This document shows positions 24,901 to 37,083 of a DNA stretch of 64,000 nt, piece after piece. Below the pieces are notes generated by a model. It had not been told where the DNA came from and ran no database searches. It saw nothing but the letters and a program-made list of their open reading frames with translations. The position numbers and the translations under genes are program-made. Positions within the stretch are counted from its first letter, which is position 1. Every line of letters begins with the position of its first letter. Source of the stretch: Liolophura sinensis (taxonomy: Eukaryota > Mollusca > Polyplacophora > Chitonida > Chitonidae); assembly GCF_032854445.1 (NCBI RefSeq), contig NC_088296.1, positions 3,001,246-3,065,245 on the forward strand, in the 5' to 3' direction.

Positions 24901-27900
24901 TGGAGTTTATGTGAGGTAAAGCAATGGGCCAGTCATGAACAGACGTGATTGCAGAACATACAGATTGGGACTAAAGTTTGGATTTCCTAGATAAATTTTT
25001 GGCGTTTATGTGAGGTAAAGCAATGGGCCAGTCATGAACAGGTGTGATTGCAGAACATACAGATTGGGACTAAAGTTTGGATTTGCTAGATAAATCATTG
25101 GCGTTTATGTGAGGTAAAGCAATGGGCCAGTCATGAACAGGCGTGATTGCAGAACATACAGATTGGGACTAAAGTTTGGATTTGCTAGATAAATTTTTGG
25201 CGTTTATGTGAGGTAAAGCAATGGGCCAGTCATGAACAGGCGTGATTGCAGAACATACAGATTGGGACTAAAGTTTGGATTTGCTAGATAAATTTTTGGA
25301 GTTTATGTGAGGTAAAGCAATGGGCCAGTCATGAACAGACGTGATTGCAGAACATACAGATTGGGACTAAAGTTTGGATTTCCTAGATAAATTTTTGGCG
25401 TTTATGTGAGGTAAAGCAATGGGCCAGTCATGAACAGGTGTGATTGCAGAACATACAGATTGGGACTAAAGTTTGGATTTGCTAGATAAATCATTGGCGT
25501 TTATGTGAGGTAAAGCAATGGGCCAGTCATGAACAGACGTGATTGCAGAACATACAGACTGGGACTAAAGTTTGGATTTGCTAGATAAATCATTGGCGTT
25601 TATGTGAGGTAAAGCAATGGGCCAGTCATGAACAGGTGTGATTGCAGAACATACAGATTGGGACTAAAGTTTGGATTTGCTGGATAAATCATTGGCGTTG
25701 ATGTGAGGTAAAGCAATGGGCCAGTCATGAACAGACGTGATTGCAGAACATACAGATTGGGACTAAAGTTTGGATTTGCTAGATAATTTTTTGGCGTTTA
25801 TGTGAGGTAAAGCAATGGGCCAGTCATGAACAGGCGTGATTGCAGAACATACAGATTGGGACTAAAGTTTGGATTTGCTAGATAAATTTTTGGAGATTAT
25901 GTGAGGTAAAGCAATGGGCCAGTCATGAACAGGTGTGATTGCAGAACATACAGATTGGGACTAAAGTTTGGATTTGCTAGATAAATCATTGGCGTTTATG
26001 TGAGGTAAAGCAATGGGCCAGTCATGAACAGGCGTGATTGCAGAACATACAGACTGGGACTAAAGTTTGGATTTGTTAGATAAAATTTTGGCGTTTATGT
26101 GAGGTAAAGCAATGGGCCAGTCATGAACAGGCGTGATTGCAGAACATACAGATTGGGACTGAAGTTTGGATTTGCTAGATAAATCATCGGCGTTTATGTT
26201 AAGTAAAGCAATGGGCCAGTCATGAACAGGCGTGATTGCAGAACATACAGATTGGGACTGAAGTTTGGATTTGTTAGATAAATCATTGGCGTTTATGTTA
26301 GGTAAAGCAATGGGCCAGTCATGAACAGGCGTGATTGCAGAACATACAGATTGGGACTAAAGTTGGGATTTGCTAGATAAATCATTTGGCGTTTATGTGA
26401 GGTAAAGCAATGGGCCAGTCATGAACAGGTGTGATTGCAGAACATACAGATTGGGACTAAAGTTTGGATTTGCTAGATAAATCATTTGGCGTTTATGTGT
26501 GGTAAAGCAATGGGCCAGTCATGAACAGGCGTGATTGCAGAACATACAGATTGGGACTGAAGATTGGATTTGTTAAATAAATCATCGGCGTTTATGTGAG
26601 GTAAAGCAATGGGCCAGTCATGAACAGTCGTGATTGCAGAACATACAGACTGGGACTAAAGTTTGGATTTGCCAGATAAATTTTTGGCGTTTATGTGAGG
26701 TAAAGCAATGGGCCAGTCATGAACAGGTGTGATTGCAGAACATACAGATTGGGACTAAAGTTTGGATTTGCTAGATAAATCATTGGCGTTTATGTGAGGT
26801 AAAGCAATGGGCCAGTCATGAACAGGTGTGATTGCAGAACATACAGACTGGAACTAAAGTTTGGATTTGCTAGATAAATTTTTTGCGTTTATGTGAGGTA
26901 AAGCAATGGGCCAGTCATGAACAGGTGTGATTGCAGAACATACAGATTGGGACTGAAGATTGGATTTGTTAAATAAATCATCGGCGTTTATGTGAGGTAA
27001 AGCAATGGGCCAGTCATGAACAGTCGTGATTGCAGAACATACAGACTGGAACTAAAGTTTGGATTTGCTAGATAAATTTTTGGCGTTTATGTGAGGTAAA
27101 GCAATGGGCCAGTCATGAACAGGTGTGATTGCAGAACATACAGATTGGGACTAAAGTTTGGATTTGCTAGATAAATCATTGGCGTTTATGTGAGGTAAAG
27201 CAATGGGCCAGTCATGAACAGGCGTGATTGCAGAACATACAGACTGGGACTAAAGTTTGGATTTGCTAGATAAATCATTGGCGTTTATGTTAGGTAAAGC
27301 AATGGGCCAGTCATGAACAGGTGTGATTGCAGAACATAAAGATTGGGACTAAAGTTTGGATTTGCTGGATAAATCAATGGCGTTGATGTGAGGTAAAGCA
27401 ATGGGCCAGTCATGAACAGGCGTGATTGCAGAACATACAGATTGGGACTGAAGTTTGGATTTGCTAGATAAATTTTTGGCGTTTATGTGAGGTAAAGCAA
27501 TGGGCCAGTCATGAACAGGCGTGATTGCAGAACATACAGATTGGGACTAAAGTTTGGATTTGCTAGATAAATTTTTGGAGTTTATGTGAGGTAAAGCAAT
27601 GGGCCAGTCATGAACAGACGTGATTGCAGAACATACAGATTGGGACTAAAGTTTGGATTTCCTAGATAAATTTTTGGCGTTTATGTGAGGTAAAGCAATG
27701 GGCCAGTCATGAACAGGTGTGATTGCAGAACATACAGATTGGGACTAAAGTTTGGATTTGCTAGATAAATCATTGGCGTTTATGTGAGGTAAAGCAATGG
27801 GCCAGTCATGAACAGACGTGATTGCAGAACATACAGACTGGGACTAAAGTTTGGATTTGCTAGATAAATCATTGGCGTTTATGTGAGGTAAAGCAATGGG

Positions 27901-29626
27901 CCAGTCATGAACAGGTGTGATTGCAGAACATACAGATTGGGACTAAAGTTTGGATTTGCTGGATAAATCATTGGCGTTGATGTGAGGTAAAGCAATGGGC
28001 CAGTCATGAACAGGCGTGATTGCAGAACATACAGATTGGGACTAAAGTTTGGATTTGCTAGATAATTTTTTGGCGTTTATGTGAGGTAAAGCAATGGGCC
28101 AGTCATGAACAGGCGTGATTGCAGAACATACAGATTGGGACTAAAGTTTGGATTTGCTAGATAAATTTTTGGAGATTATGTGAGGTAAAGCAATGGGCCA
28201 GTCATGAACAGACGTGATTGCAGAACATACAGATTGGGACTAAAGTTTGGATTTGCTAGATAAATTTTTGGAGTTTATGTGAGGTAAAGCAATGGGCCAG
28301 TCATGAACAGACGTGATTGCAGAACATACAGATTGGGACTAAAGTTTGGATTTCCTAGATAAATTTTTGGCGTTTATGTGAGGTAAAGCAATGGGCCAGT
28401 CATGAACAGGCGTGATTGCAGAACATACAGATTGGGACTAAAGTTTGGATTTGCTAGATAAATCATTGGCGTTTATGTGAGGTAAAGCAATGGGCCAGTC
28501 ATGAACAGGTGTGATTGCAGAACATACAGACTGAGACTAAAGTTTGGATTTGCTAGATAAATCATCGGCGTTTATGTGAGGTAAAGCAATGGGCCAGTCA
28601 TGAACAGGCGTGATTGCAGAACATACAGACTGGGACTAAAGTTTGGATTTGTTAGATAAAATTTTGGCGTTTATGTGAGGTAAAGCAATGGGCCAGTCAT
28701 GAACAGGCGTGATTGCAGAACATACAGATTGGGACTGAAGTTTGGATTTGCTAGATAAATCATCGGCGTTTATGTTAGGTAAAGCAATGGGCCAGTCATG
28801 AACAGGCGTGATTGCAGAACATACAGATTGGGACTGAAGTTTTGATTTGTTAGATAAATCATTGGCGTTTATGTTAGGTAAAGCAATGGGCCAGTCATGA
28901 ACAGGCGTGATTGCAGAACATACAGATTGGGACTAAAGTTTGGATTTGCTAGATAAATCATTTGGCGTTTATGTGAGGTAAAGCAATGGGCCAGTCATGA
29001 ACAGGCGTGATTGCAGAACATACAGATTGGGACTAAAGTTTGGATTTGCTAGATAAATCATTTGGCGTTTATGTGTGGTAAAGCAATGGGCCAGTCATGA
29101 ACAGGCGTGATTGCAGAACATACAGATTGGGACTGAAGATTGGATTTGTTAAATAAATCATCGGCGTTTATGTGAGGTAAAGCAATGGGCCAGTCATGAA
29201 CAGTCGTGATTGCAGAACATACAGACTGGAACTAAAGTTTGGATTTGCTAGATAAATTTTTGGCGTTTATGTGAGGTAAAGCAATGGGCCAGTCATGAAC
29301 AGGTGTGATTGCAGAACATACAGATTGGGACTAAAGTTTGGATTTGCTAGATAAATCATTGGCGTTTATGTGAGGTAAAGCAATGGGCCAGTCATGAACA
29401 GACGTGATTGCAGAACATACAGACTGGGACTAAAGTTTGGATTTGCTAGATAAATCATTGGCGTTTATGTGAGGTAAAGCAATGGGCCAGTCATGAACAG
29501 GCGTGATTGCAGAACATACAGATTGGGACTAAAGTTTGGATTTGCTAGATAAATCATTGGCGTTTATGTGAGGTAAAGCAATGGGCCAGTCATGAACAGG
29601 CATGATTGCAGAACATACAGATTGAG
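18928..29626. repeat. 10.7-kb satellite-like tandem array, 99-bp unit, about 108 copies
   Basis: The unit runs 'aagtttggatttgctagata' ... 'ggcgtttatgtgaggtaaag' ... 'catacagattgggact'. Successive unit marks at 19021, 19120 and 19219 give a 99-bp period. A few units are 1 bp longer (catttggcg). The segment 'gtaaagcaatgggccagtca' is nearly invariant, while the stretch after 'gataaat' falls into classes (cattggcg, ttttggcg, ttttggag, catcggcg). Although 99 is a multiple of three, every frame on both strands is stopped within each unit, so it is not coding. It begins and ends abruptly in unrelated DNA. Size suggests a dispersed satellite or very large minisatellite. Confidence 0.97.
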
Positions 29627-29689
29627 ATTACAGTGTGTGAACAGTGAAGGATAGCATTGTTTTAAACACACACTGTCAATCCAACTGAA

Positions 29690-30025
29690 ATCTAGAAGTC
29701 GGGATCAAACCAGGGTCGGGTCATACCAAAGACTTTAAATTGTACTTGCTATTGCCACGCTTGGCACCCAGCATTGAGAGTTTGGAGCAAGGAAATAGGA
29801 CTGGCTGACACGGTGTCAGTATAATGTGACTGGGACAGGGTGAGGTGCCATATCTGGTGTCGTCGGCATGATTCTTCAGTGGTGGCAGCACTTTGGCGGC
29901 ATGGACTGGACATGCCACAAGAAGACACAGTATATGTACACATGCATAATGGTTCCTCGTCGTCATATGACTTCGAAAAGTTGTTAAAGTACGACGTTAA
30001 ATTCCTAGCATCCATTCATTCCACC
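29690..30025 (+). mobile_element. SINE family 2 related copy next to the 99-bp array
   Basis: 'tcgggatcaaaccagggtcg' B-box-like start, body, and the shared end 'cctcgtcgtcatatgacttc' plus 'agtacgacgttaaa'. Confidence 0.78.
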
Positions 30026-30225
30026 AAACTGTTGCGAACAACAGACATGAAAGAGCCTGACCTCAAACCATCGCCTTGTCGCCTGCCATCCAGTCTTGAC
30101 CAGCTGTAACAAGATCGTCTGGAAGGTGGTCAGTTGTTCCAGGTTATACTACAGTCTCTCACCCCGAGTAGTCTTGTGCAAGGCAAAGAAAACTCTCTGA
30201 CCATAGAATATATATAGCCTCTGTG

Positions 30226-31454
<1,229 letters not shown>

Positions 31455-31702
31455 ACAGCACAGTAATCCAAGAGCTACTCGCCAATGCGGTTGTCTGAGT
31501 TCAAATCCAGTCCATATAGTAGCTTCGACTCCGCTCTTAGGTGGGAAGGTCTGTCAACAACCTGCGGACGGTCGTGGTCTTCTCCCGGGTTCTGTCCGGT
31601 TTTCCTCCCATCATAATGCTGGCCGTCATGGAATATGTATCCGTGAAATATTCTCGTGTAGTCCTATAGGCGGCGTGAAACACAAATCAAATACATAAAT
31701 AT
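31455..31702 (+). mobile_element. SINE family 1, 5'-truncated
   Basis: Body and tail present from 'aagagctactcgccaatgcg' on, with an insertion near 'gtgtagtcctataggcggc'. Confidence 0.82.
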
Positions 31703-31739
31703 AAGAAGAGGGATATGTATGGGTGAAACTAGACGGAGG

Positions 31740-31830
31740 CTGAAGGAAACCATTACCCATTTTGAAACCTCCGACAAATTTATCGAGTAGGATTCGAACT
31801 CGCAACCCGGAGTATCTGAGCATCACGTCA
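31740..31830 (-). mobile_element. Possible tRNA-like SINE head
   Basis: 'aggattcgaactcgcaaccc' is a reverse-strand B-box-like motif; no A box or intact tRNA fold is seen. Confidence 0.4.
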
Positions 31831-32329
31831 TTCAGGACAGTTTACACGTAAATTTCGTTTGATTTCTTGACTCACTTGGGTTGATTGACACGTTAATCAC
31901 AGTTTTACGCATTAATCACACAGGATACGATTAGTCATATCGACTGGGGTAGTGAAAATAGGACTGGCTCTGCCTACTGTGCCGCGTTTACATGAAGCGA
32001 TTTGTACGTAATGTAAACAGCAATAGTACAGAAAAACGAACAGATTACCCACAACCATACGCTTCTCGCCATTGTAACAGGTTAACTCATTCAGCTAAGG
32101 TTGTTGAATTTGTTTTTCTTTTATTTGAATACATTCCAGCATCACTCAGAAAACAAATTTTCTGTTAAAATTTAGAGAATACTTTTTTGAGTGTAGGGTA
32201 TACCCCTCCACTTTCTGTGTTCTCCATACATGCTTTGGTGGTAATTTCGCTACACGTTAATTGCAGTTTCTTGTAGTCTTACATGGATTTCGCAGAAATC
32301 GACATCCATGCCATAAACACCATGCCACA

Positions 32330-32465
32330 AATGATTATTTATCTGATTGGTGTTTACGCCGTACTCAAGAATGTTTCACTATTACGAAGCAGTCATCATT
32401 ATGGTGAGAGGAAACTGGACTGAGCGTGGGGCAATCCCACGACCGTCCACAGTTTGTTGCGAGCC
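32330..32465 (-). mobile_element. SINE family 1, 3' fragment
   Basis: 'ttacgccgtactcaagaatg' through 'cccacgaccgtccaca'. Confidence 0.82.
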
Positions 32466-32537
32466 CTTTCCACTTTGAAATCACATCGACCGTATTAGTG
32501 AGAGGTGTAAATATGAAATATTCCAGTATATAACCTG

Positions 32538-32699
<162 letters not shown>

Positions 32700-33084
32700 G
32701 TTTGTGACTTAACACGTGTTCACGAGGTTATACTATATTGGCCGAACCCACACTTCCTCACTTATACATATGTATAGTTGTGTATTCGATTTGTAGTAGT
32801 GATTGTGGACTTCACCATTTTAGCCCTACTATAGTACACCTACATATGCAAACCCGTAAGTGCTTTGACCTAATTACTTTACGTTCCCAAACCCCTCACA
32901 TGTCAGTTCTGTCATGTGACAAAAATATCTTTAATGTAGGCCCCATAACATAAAACTTACACCTCTGGTATTTGAGCGTGTTTCACAAATAGATGTGTAT
33001 ATGGGATGTTAGATTTTTGTGGTTATTTATTAGATTTTTTGTTTGTAAAGAGACATGCATTTGCTAGGAGACAATACAAACATA
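32700..33084. other. No gene recognised
   Basis: AT-rich flank of a (TA)n tract. Confidence 0.5.
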
Positions 33085-33200
33085 TTTTTTATTTGATTGA
33101 TTTTTTACGCCGTATACTCTAGAATATTTCACTTATAAGATGGCGGACACCATCATGGTGGGAGGAAACCGGGCAGAGCCCCGGGGAAACTCACAACACA
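33085..33200 (-). mobile_element. SINE family 1, 3' fragment
   Basis: 'gtgggaggaaaccgggcaga' and the tail are clear; truncated at the head. Confidence 0.85.
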
Positions 33201-33594
33201 TATATAGCTTATGGATTTCTCTCGAAACTGAAATTTTATATTCATCGTAAGTAATATTAAATCCAGTATTTTGGCAGATGCAAGAGGAACAGAATTTATG
33301 ACGTTATAAATTCGACACTTTCGTAATTTTAGCTTGAAAGTCTAATAACTAAATAAACATAGTGAACTAGGCAACTGCTATACGCATACCTCTGGCTCAG
33401 GACTGGTTCCAATTCAAAGCGGGTTCCACAAAATACTGCTTTGATTTTGTGGAACGCTGATTTTGATAAGAAACAATTATGCAGTGTCATGAGGCCATGA
33501 GCTAATTTGCTGCACATTTCCGTCCTAAAACAAAGAATGCACGACAAGCTATATACAGTTTTATTTTCCATTTTTTAAGTGAAATAATGTTATT

Positions 33595-33755
33595 TTCCAG
33601 AGGAAACCGAGCGGAAAACCACGACCATCGCCAGCTTGCTGGAAGACCATCCCACACACGACTGGAGACCAAAACAACATGAGCATCTCCTGGCGAGGGC
33701 ATTGGTGAGAGGCGACAGGGTCGTTGGGCCGCGCTAGCACGCTAAGCCCTCGACC
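33595..33755 (-). mobile_element. SINE family 1, 5' fragment
   Basis: Covers the central body and head region ('gcgctagcacgctaag'); tail missing. Confidence 0.7.
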
Positions 33756-33954
33756 ATGCTCGGATATCCTCGATCCACAATGCTATTTTCACATTTTCAG
33801 ATTCTTGACATGCGCAACAGATTGGGTTCCTTCAAAGAACGCTCCAGGTAGGAGAGTCACAGACAAACTTGAGCGCAGGCGCCAATACTCCTACACCTCC
33901 CGAAAGAGTCGGACGCGGCTTTAACTTCCATGTATACGTGTGGCCGAGTAGTAA

Positions 33955-34092
33955 GTGATTAGAAGGCCTGGCAGCAGCCTACGGATGGTCGTCTGTTTCC
34001 GCCGGGCTCTCTCCGGTTTCCTCACACCATAATGCTGCATGGCCGCCGTGGTGTAAGTAAAAAACACCAATCAATTAGACAAATTAATAAAC
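33955..34092 (+). mobile_element. SINE family 1, 3' half
   Basis: 'cctacggatggtcgt' to the tail, missing the 'gaaatattcttgag' block. Confidence 0.78.
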
Positions 34093-34179
34093 CACCCAGT
34101 GAATTTCTCGGTAATGGAACACGTCGACAGCCTGAAACGCATTCCTCTGTCTTCAGTGTCTGCATGTTACTGGACTATT

Positions 34180-34345
34180 TAGTAAATTATTTATTTACTT
34201 ATTGATTTGTTTATTTGTGGTTTTATGCATAGGCAAGAATATTTCACAGCGGTCAGCATTATTGGAGGAAAACCGAACAAAGTCTTGTGGAAACCTACGA
34301 CCATCCGTAGGATGATGGCAGACGTACCCACTTACAGGCCTTTCC
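34180..34345 (-). mobile_element. SINE family 1, 3' part
   Basis: (TTTA)-like tail, 'caagaatatttcaca', 'ggaggaaaaccgaac' and 'acgaccatccgtagg'. Confidence 0.8.
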
Positions 34346-34714
34346 ACGTAAATGTGGAAATATATATGTATATGCGTGTATATCTGTGCTGACTATTTGT
34401 AAACAAACAAACCAACCAACACACAACAAACAAAACACTTCCGGTCTAGTTGTATAGCCAAGTACAATGACTCAAAAGGCAAACAAAAAAAAGTACGATC
34501 TGTATATATCACGACAAACACATGGGGAGTTTTAACAGCTTTCTTCGCCATCATATACAGGTAGACTGTCGTTATGATAAAACAGGAGACGTGTTCATAT
34601 ATTCAGTTCAATGTGCAGACATAATATAGGGCGTTGTATCCCACAATCACCGGTTAGTCATCCCAGTTATTATGTCCTTTAAAGAAAGTGCACAACGTGC
34701 AACACATAACAGGA

Positions 34715-34870
34715 TAAATCGTTCCCGCTGAATCCGAGCGGGTCTACTATCAACCAGGTCGCAGGTTCGAATCTAGGTTTTGCAAATTGGGCTTCGACTT
34801 TTAGGCAGAAAAGTCACGCAGAAACCTGTCCATGGTTATATATGGGTGAAAGAGTTAGCAGCATATAGCG
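34715..34870 (+). mobile_element. Possible decayed SINE with B-box-like motif
   Basis: 'gtcgcaggttcgaatctagg' resembles a Pol III B box; the rest is not assignable. Confidence 0.4.
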
Positions 34871-35808
34871 TTTATGTCTCCAAATAAACAAAGGATATAT
34901 CCTGACACACCTCTGCTGTATATATTTGACACTAAGACCATCTGCTGCTGGTTTTTATCACACAAAAGAAAAGAGAAAAAAGGGCCGTCTGTTGCTTCAG
35001 AGGTAAATGCACATGTGCAACTTTGTCAATTTGAGGTCATACACGCATCGATTGAATCATTTACCTGATTCCTAAGATTCGATTGTCAACATCTTCTGAT
35101 ATACCCACCAAGGTCATCGAGGGCAAATGTTTGCGGAGATTTAGGCCAAGTCCTGTGTACAGGGACGCGTTCTACTTAACACATAATATGCGTACTTAAT
35201 GCACCGCTCATCACATCACCTGTATTGGATACACCTTAGTTTTAGTCTCTTATATTCCACTACTGCTGTACGTGAGGAGGTTTGTCACGTGTACCAGGCA
35301 AACAAGACCGCGGCGCGAAGACACAATCACGTGCACAAATAAATTTGGATAAATTGGGATATTCCTCGTTAAGCCTCATTGTGTATACACTGAAAAAAAA
35401 AAACAGATATTTAACATTTAAACGCATGTTAACGTCTCTGTTGCAACAGATAATAAGCGTACGTAATGTTTAATTGTAACACACATAAGCATGTTTATCC
35501 TACAACTGATAATATTACGACTTTATAAAGTTGATGAAATACACTGAAAATTCACTCCGTTTAAGCGATGAGCCCATCCAATTTACTACATAAATGTTTG
35601 CATTAATAAAATAGATGTAAATATTGATAAAATACTGCATATATTTATAAAATAAACTTATGTAACAAAGGCGTGTGTTTAAAATGTAAACACATTTTAA
35701 ACATGTTAAACGTTAGCCGTTATTACAGTGTGCGTGTGTATGTGTAACCAAGTGGCCTAGTTGCTTGTAAACTGTTAACCCGGAATTCTGTATGAAGTGA
35801 TGCATTTA
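34870..35808. other. No gene recognised; AT-rich
   Basis: Contains the 11-bp hairpin at 35677-35702; otherwise unassigned. Confidence 0.5.
35677..35702. repeat. Perfect 11-bp hairpin
   Basis: GTTTAAAATGT, loop AAAC, ACATTTTAAAC. Confidence 0.85.
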
Positions 35809-35905
35809 GATGCATTTATTTATTTATTTCATTTACTTTTTACGCCGTACTCCAGAATATTTCACTTACACGATGGAGACAGCATTATGAAGTGGGAAGG
35901 AAACA
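35808..35905 (-). mobile_element. SINE family 1, 3' fragment
   Basis: (TTTA)n tail, 'ttacgccgtactccagaata', 'tttcacttacacgatgg'. Confidence 0.83.
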
Positions 35906-36540
35906 GAACCCGATAATACTATTCTATACAAACTTGTGCATGCTTATGCCGGCTTATACATGCTGATGTAAACCATGCCAGAGGCTCCATCTTTTTATAT
36001 CGTTTTCTGGGCTATAGGCATAGAATGAGCAGCTTTTCTATTTCACCCCCTCTGCAGACGGCAGAAGCGTAAATAAGGTATGTTTCACATATTTGATTGT
36101 GCTCAGTTGTTTTTAATTTATTTATTTGATTGTTGTTTAAACTGCACATCCGAACTGTTATTATAACGATATACAGATGCGCACCCCCATATATAGAGGG
36201 GTTGTATTGCCCACTTCTGGCAGCCATATTGGAGTACTGAGGCTATACCAGCAAACGTTAAAAGGTCTCCAACATGGCTGACTGGCTATTGTTCAGCAAG
36301 AGTGATGATGTCATATGCAACTCCTCTACAAGGGCCTATAGCTGAAAATGGTCACACAGGAGTCATCGACTGCTTATTGTCACGACCTCTCACGAGCGAC
36401 AAGAGCGAGGTGTGATTACTGAGGGTTAAAGGGAAAAAGTGGATGTTTGACTTACTCAGGCTGCTGCCTGCACGGGGTGACGTCGTGCCACATTGTATTG
36501 TATTTTGAAGGCTTCCGAGATAAGGGTATTTGAAAATGTT
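35906..36540. other. No gene recognised
   Basis: Short TTTA-rich SINE-tail-like piece near 36115; otherwise unassigned. Confidence 0.5.
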
Positions 36541-37083
36541 TTTGTATGGTGGGTATTTGGGTCCACTTTTTGGTCGCCATACATGTCTAATAAATTTATT
36601 TGAAGATAGTTTTTGTTGTTTATATCCAAACATATGCATTTAATCTGAATTATGATAATATTTAAGAATATATGAAAAATATACATATGATCCAAACTTA
36701 GAGCCAATGCATTTTTTAGCTCAAACGACCAAATTCTAGTGCACATATATTTATTTTATAAATATGTATTATACCCTCATTTATAATATTATTACACAAA
36801 GGCGATAGACAGGGTGTCCCAGAAGTCGCGCACCATCCAGGCTGAGTTTGACTGCTTCAGCTACAGAGCGGTGTGTTGCCCCATCTCTTCCAAACATAAA
36901 AACCAATTCAACTCTTTCTTGTACTGTTAGTTTATTAGCCGTAATTAACTCTGAAAGAGAGAAAAAAAATGAAAATCAGTATTAAATCTGAAACACAGAA
37001 AAAAAAAATGAACATCAGGATGGTGAACGACTTCTAGGACACCCTGTATACCAAAAGGTGGTCCCAAATACCCATCGTACAAA
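36541..37083. repeat. 33-bp inverted repeat enclosing the MITE
   Basis: 36541-36573 and the complement of 37051-37083 agree at about 29 of 33 positions (core GGGTATTTGGG). Confidence 0.78.
36808..37048 (-). mobile_element. 241-bp MITE, TA-flanked, with a transposase HTH fragment
   Basis: Ends are inverted repeats of about 30 bp with few mismatches (CAGGGTGTCCCAGAAGTCG left; its complement with CTAG for CCAG right), flanked by TA on both sides, as expected for Tc1/mariner-type insertion. The minus strand encodes LTVQERVELVFMFGRDG then ATHRSVAEAV, resembling an N-terminal helix-turn-helix of a DDE transposase, so it looks like an internal-deletion derivative. Confidence 0.82.

Noticed and set aside
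18928-29626. CRISPR-like or protein-coding array
   Set aside because: Units are contiguous with no unique spacers, and all frames are closed; it is a tandem satellite in a eukaryotic genome.
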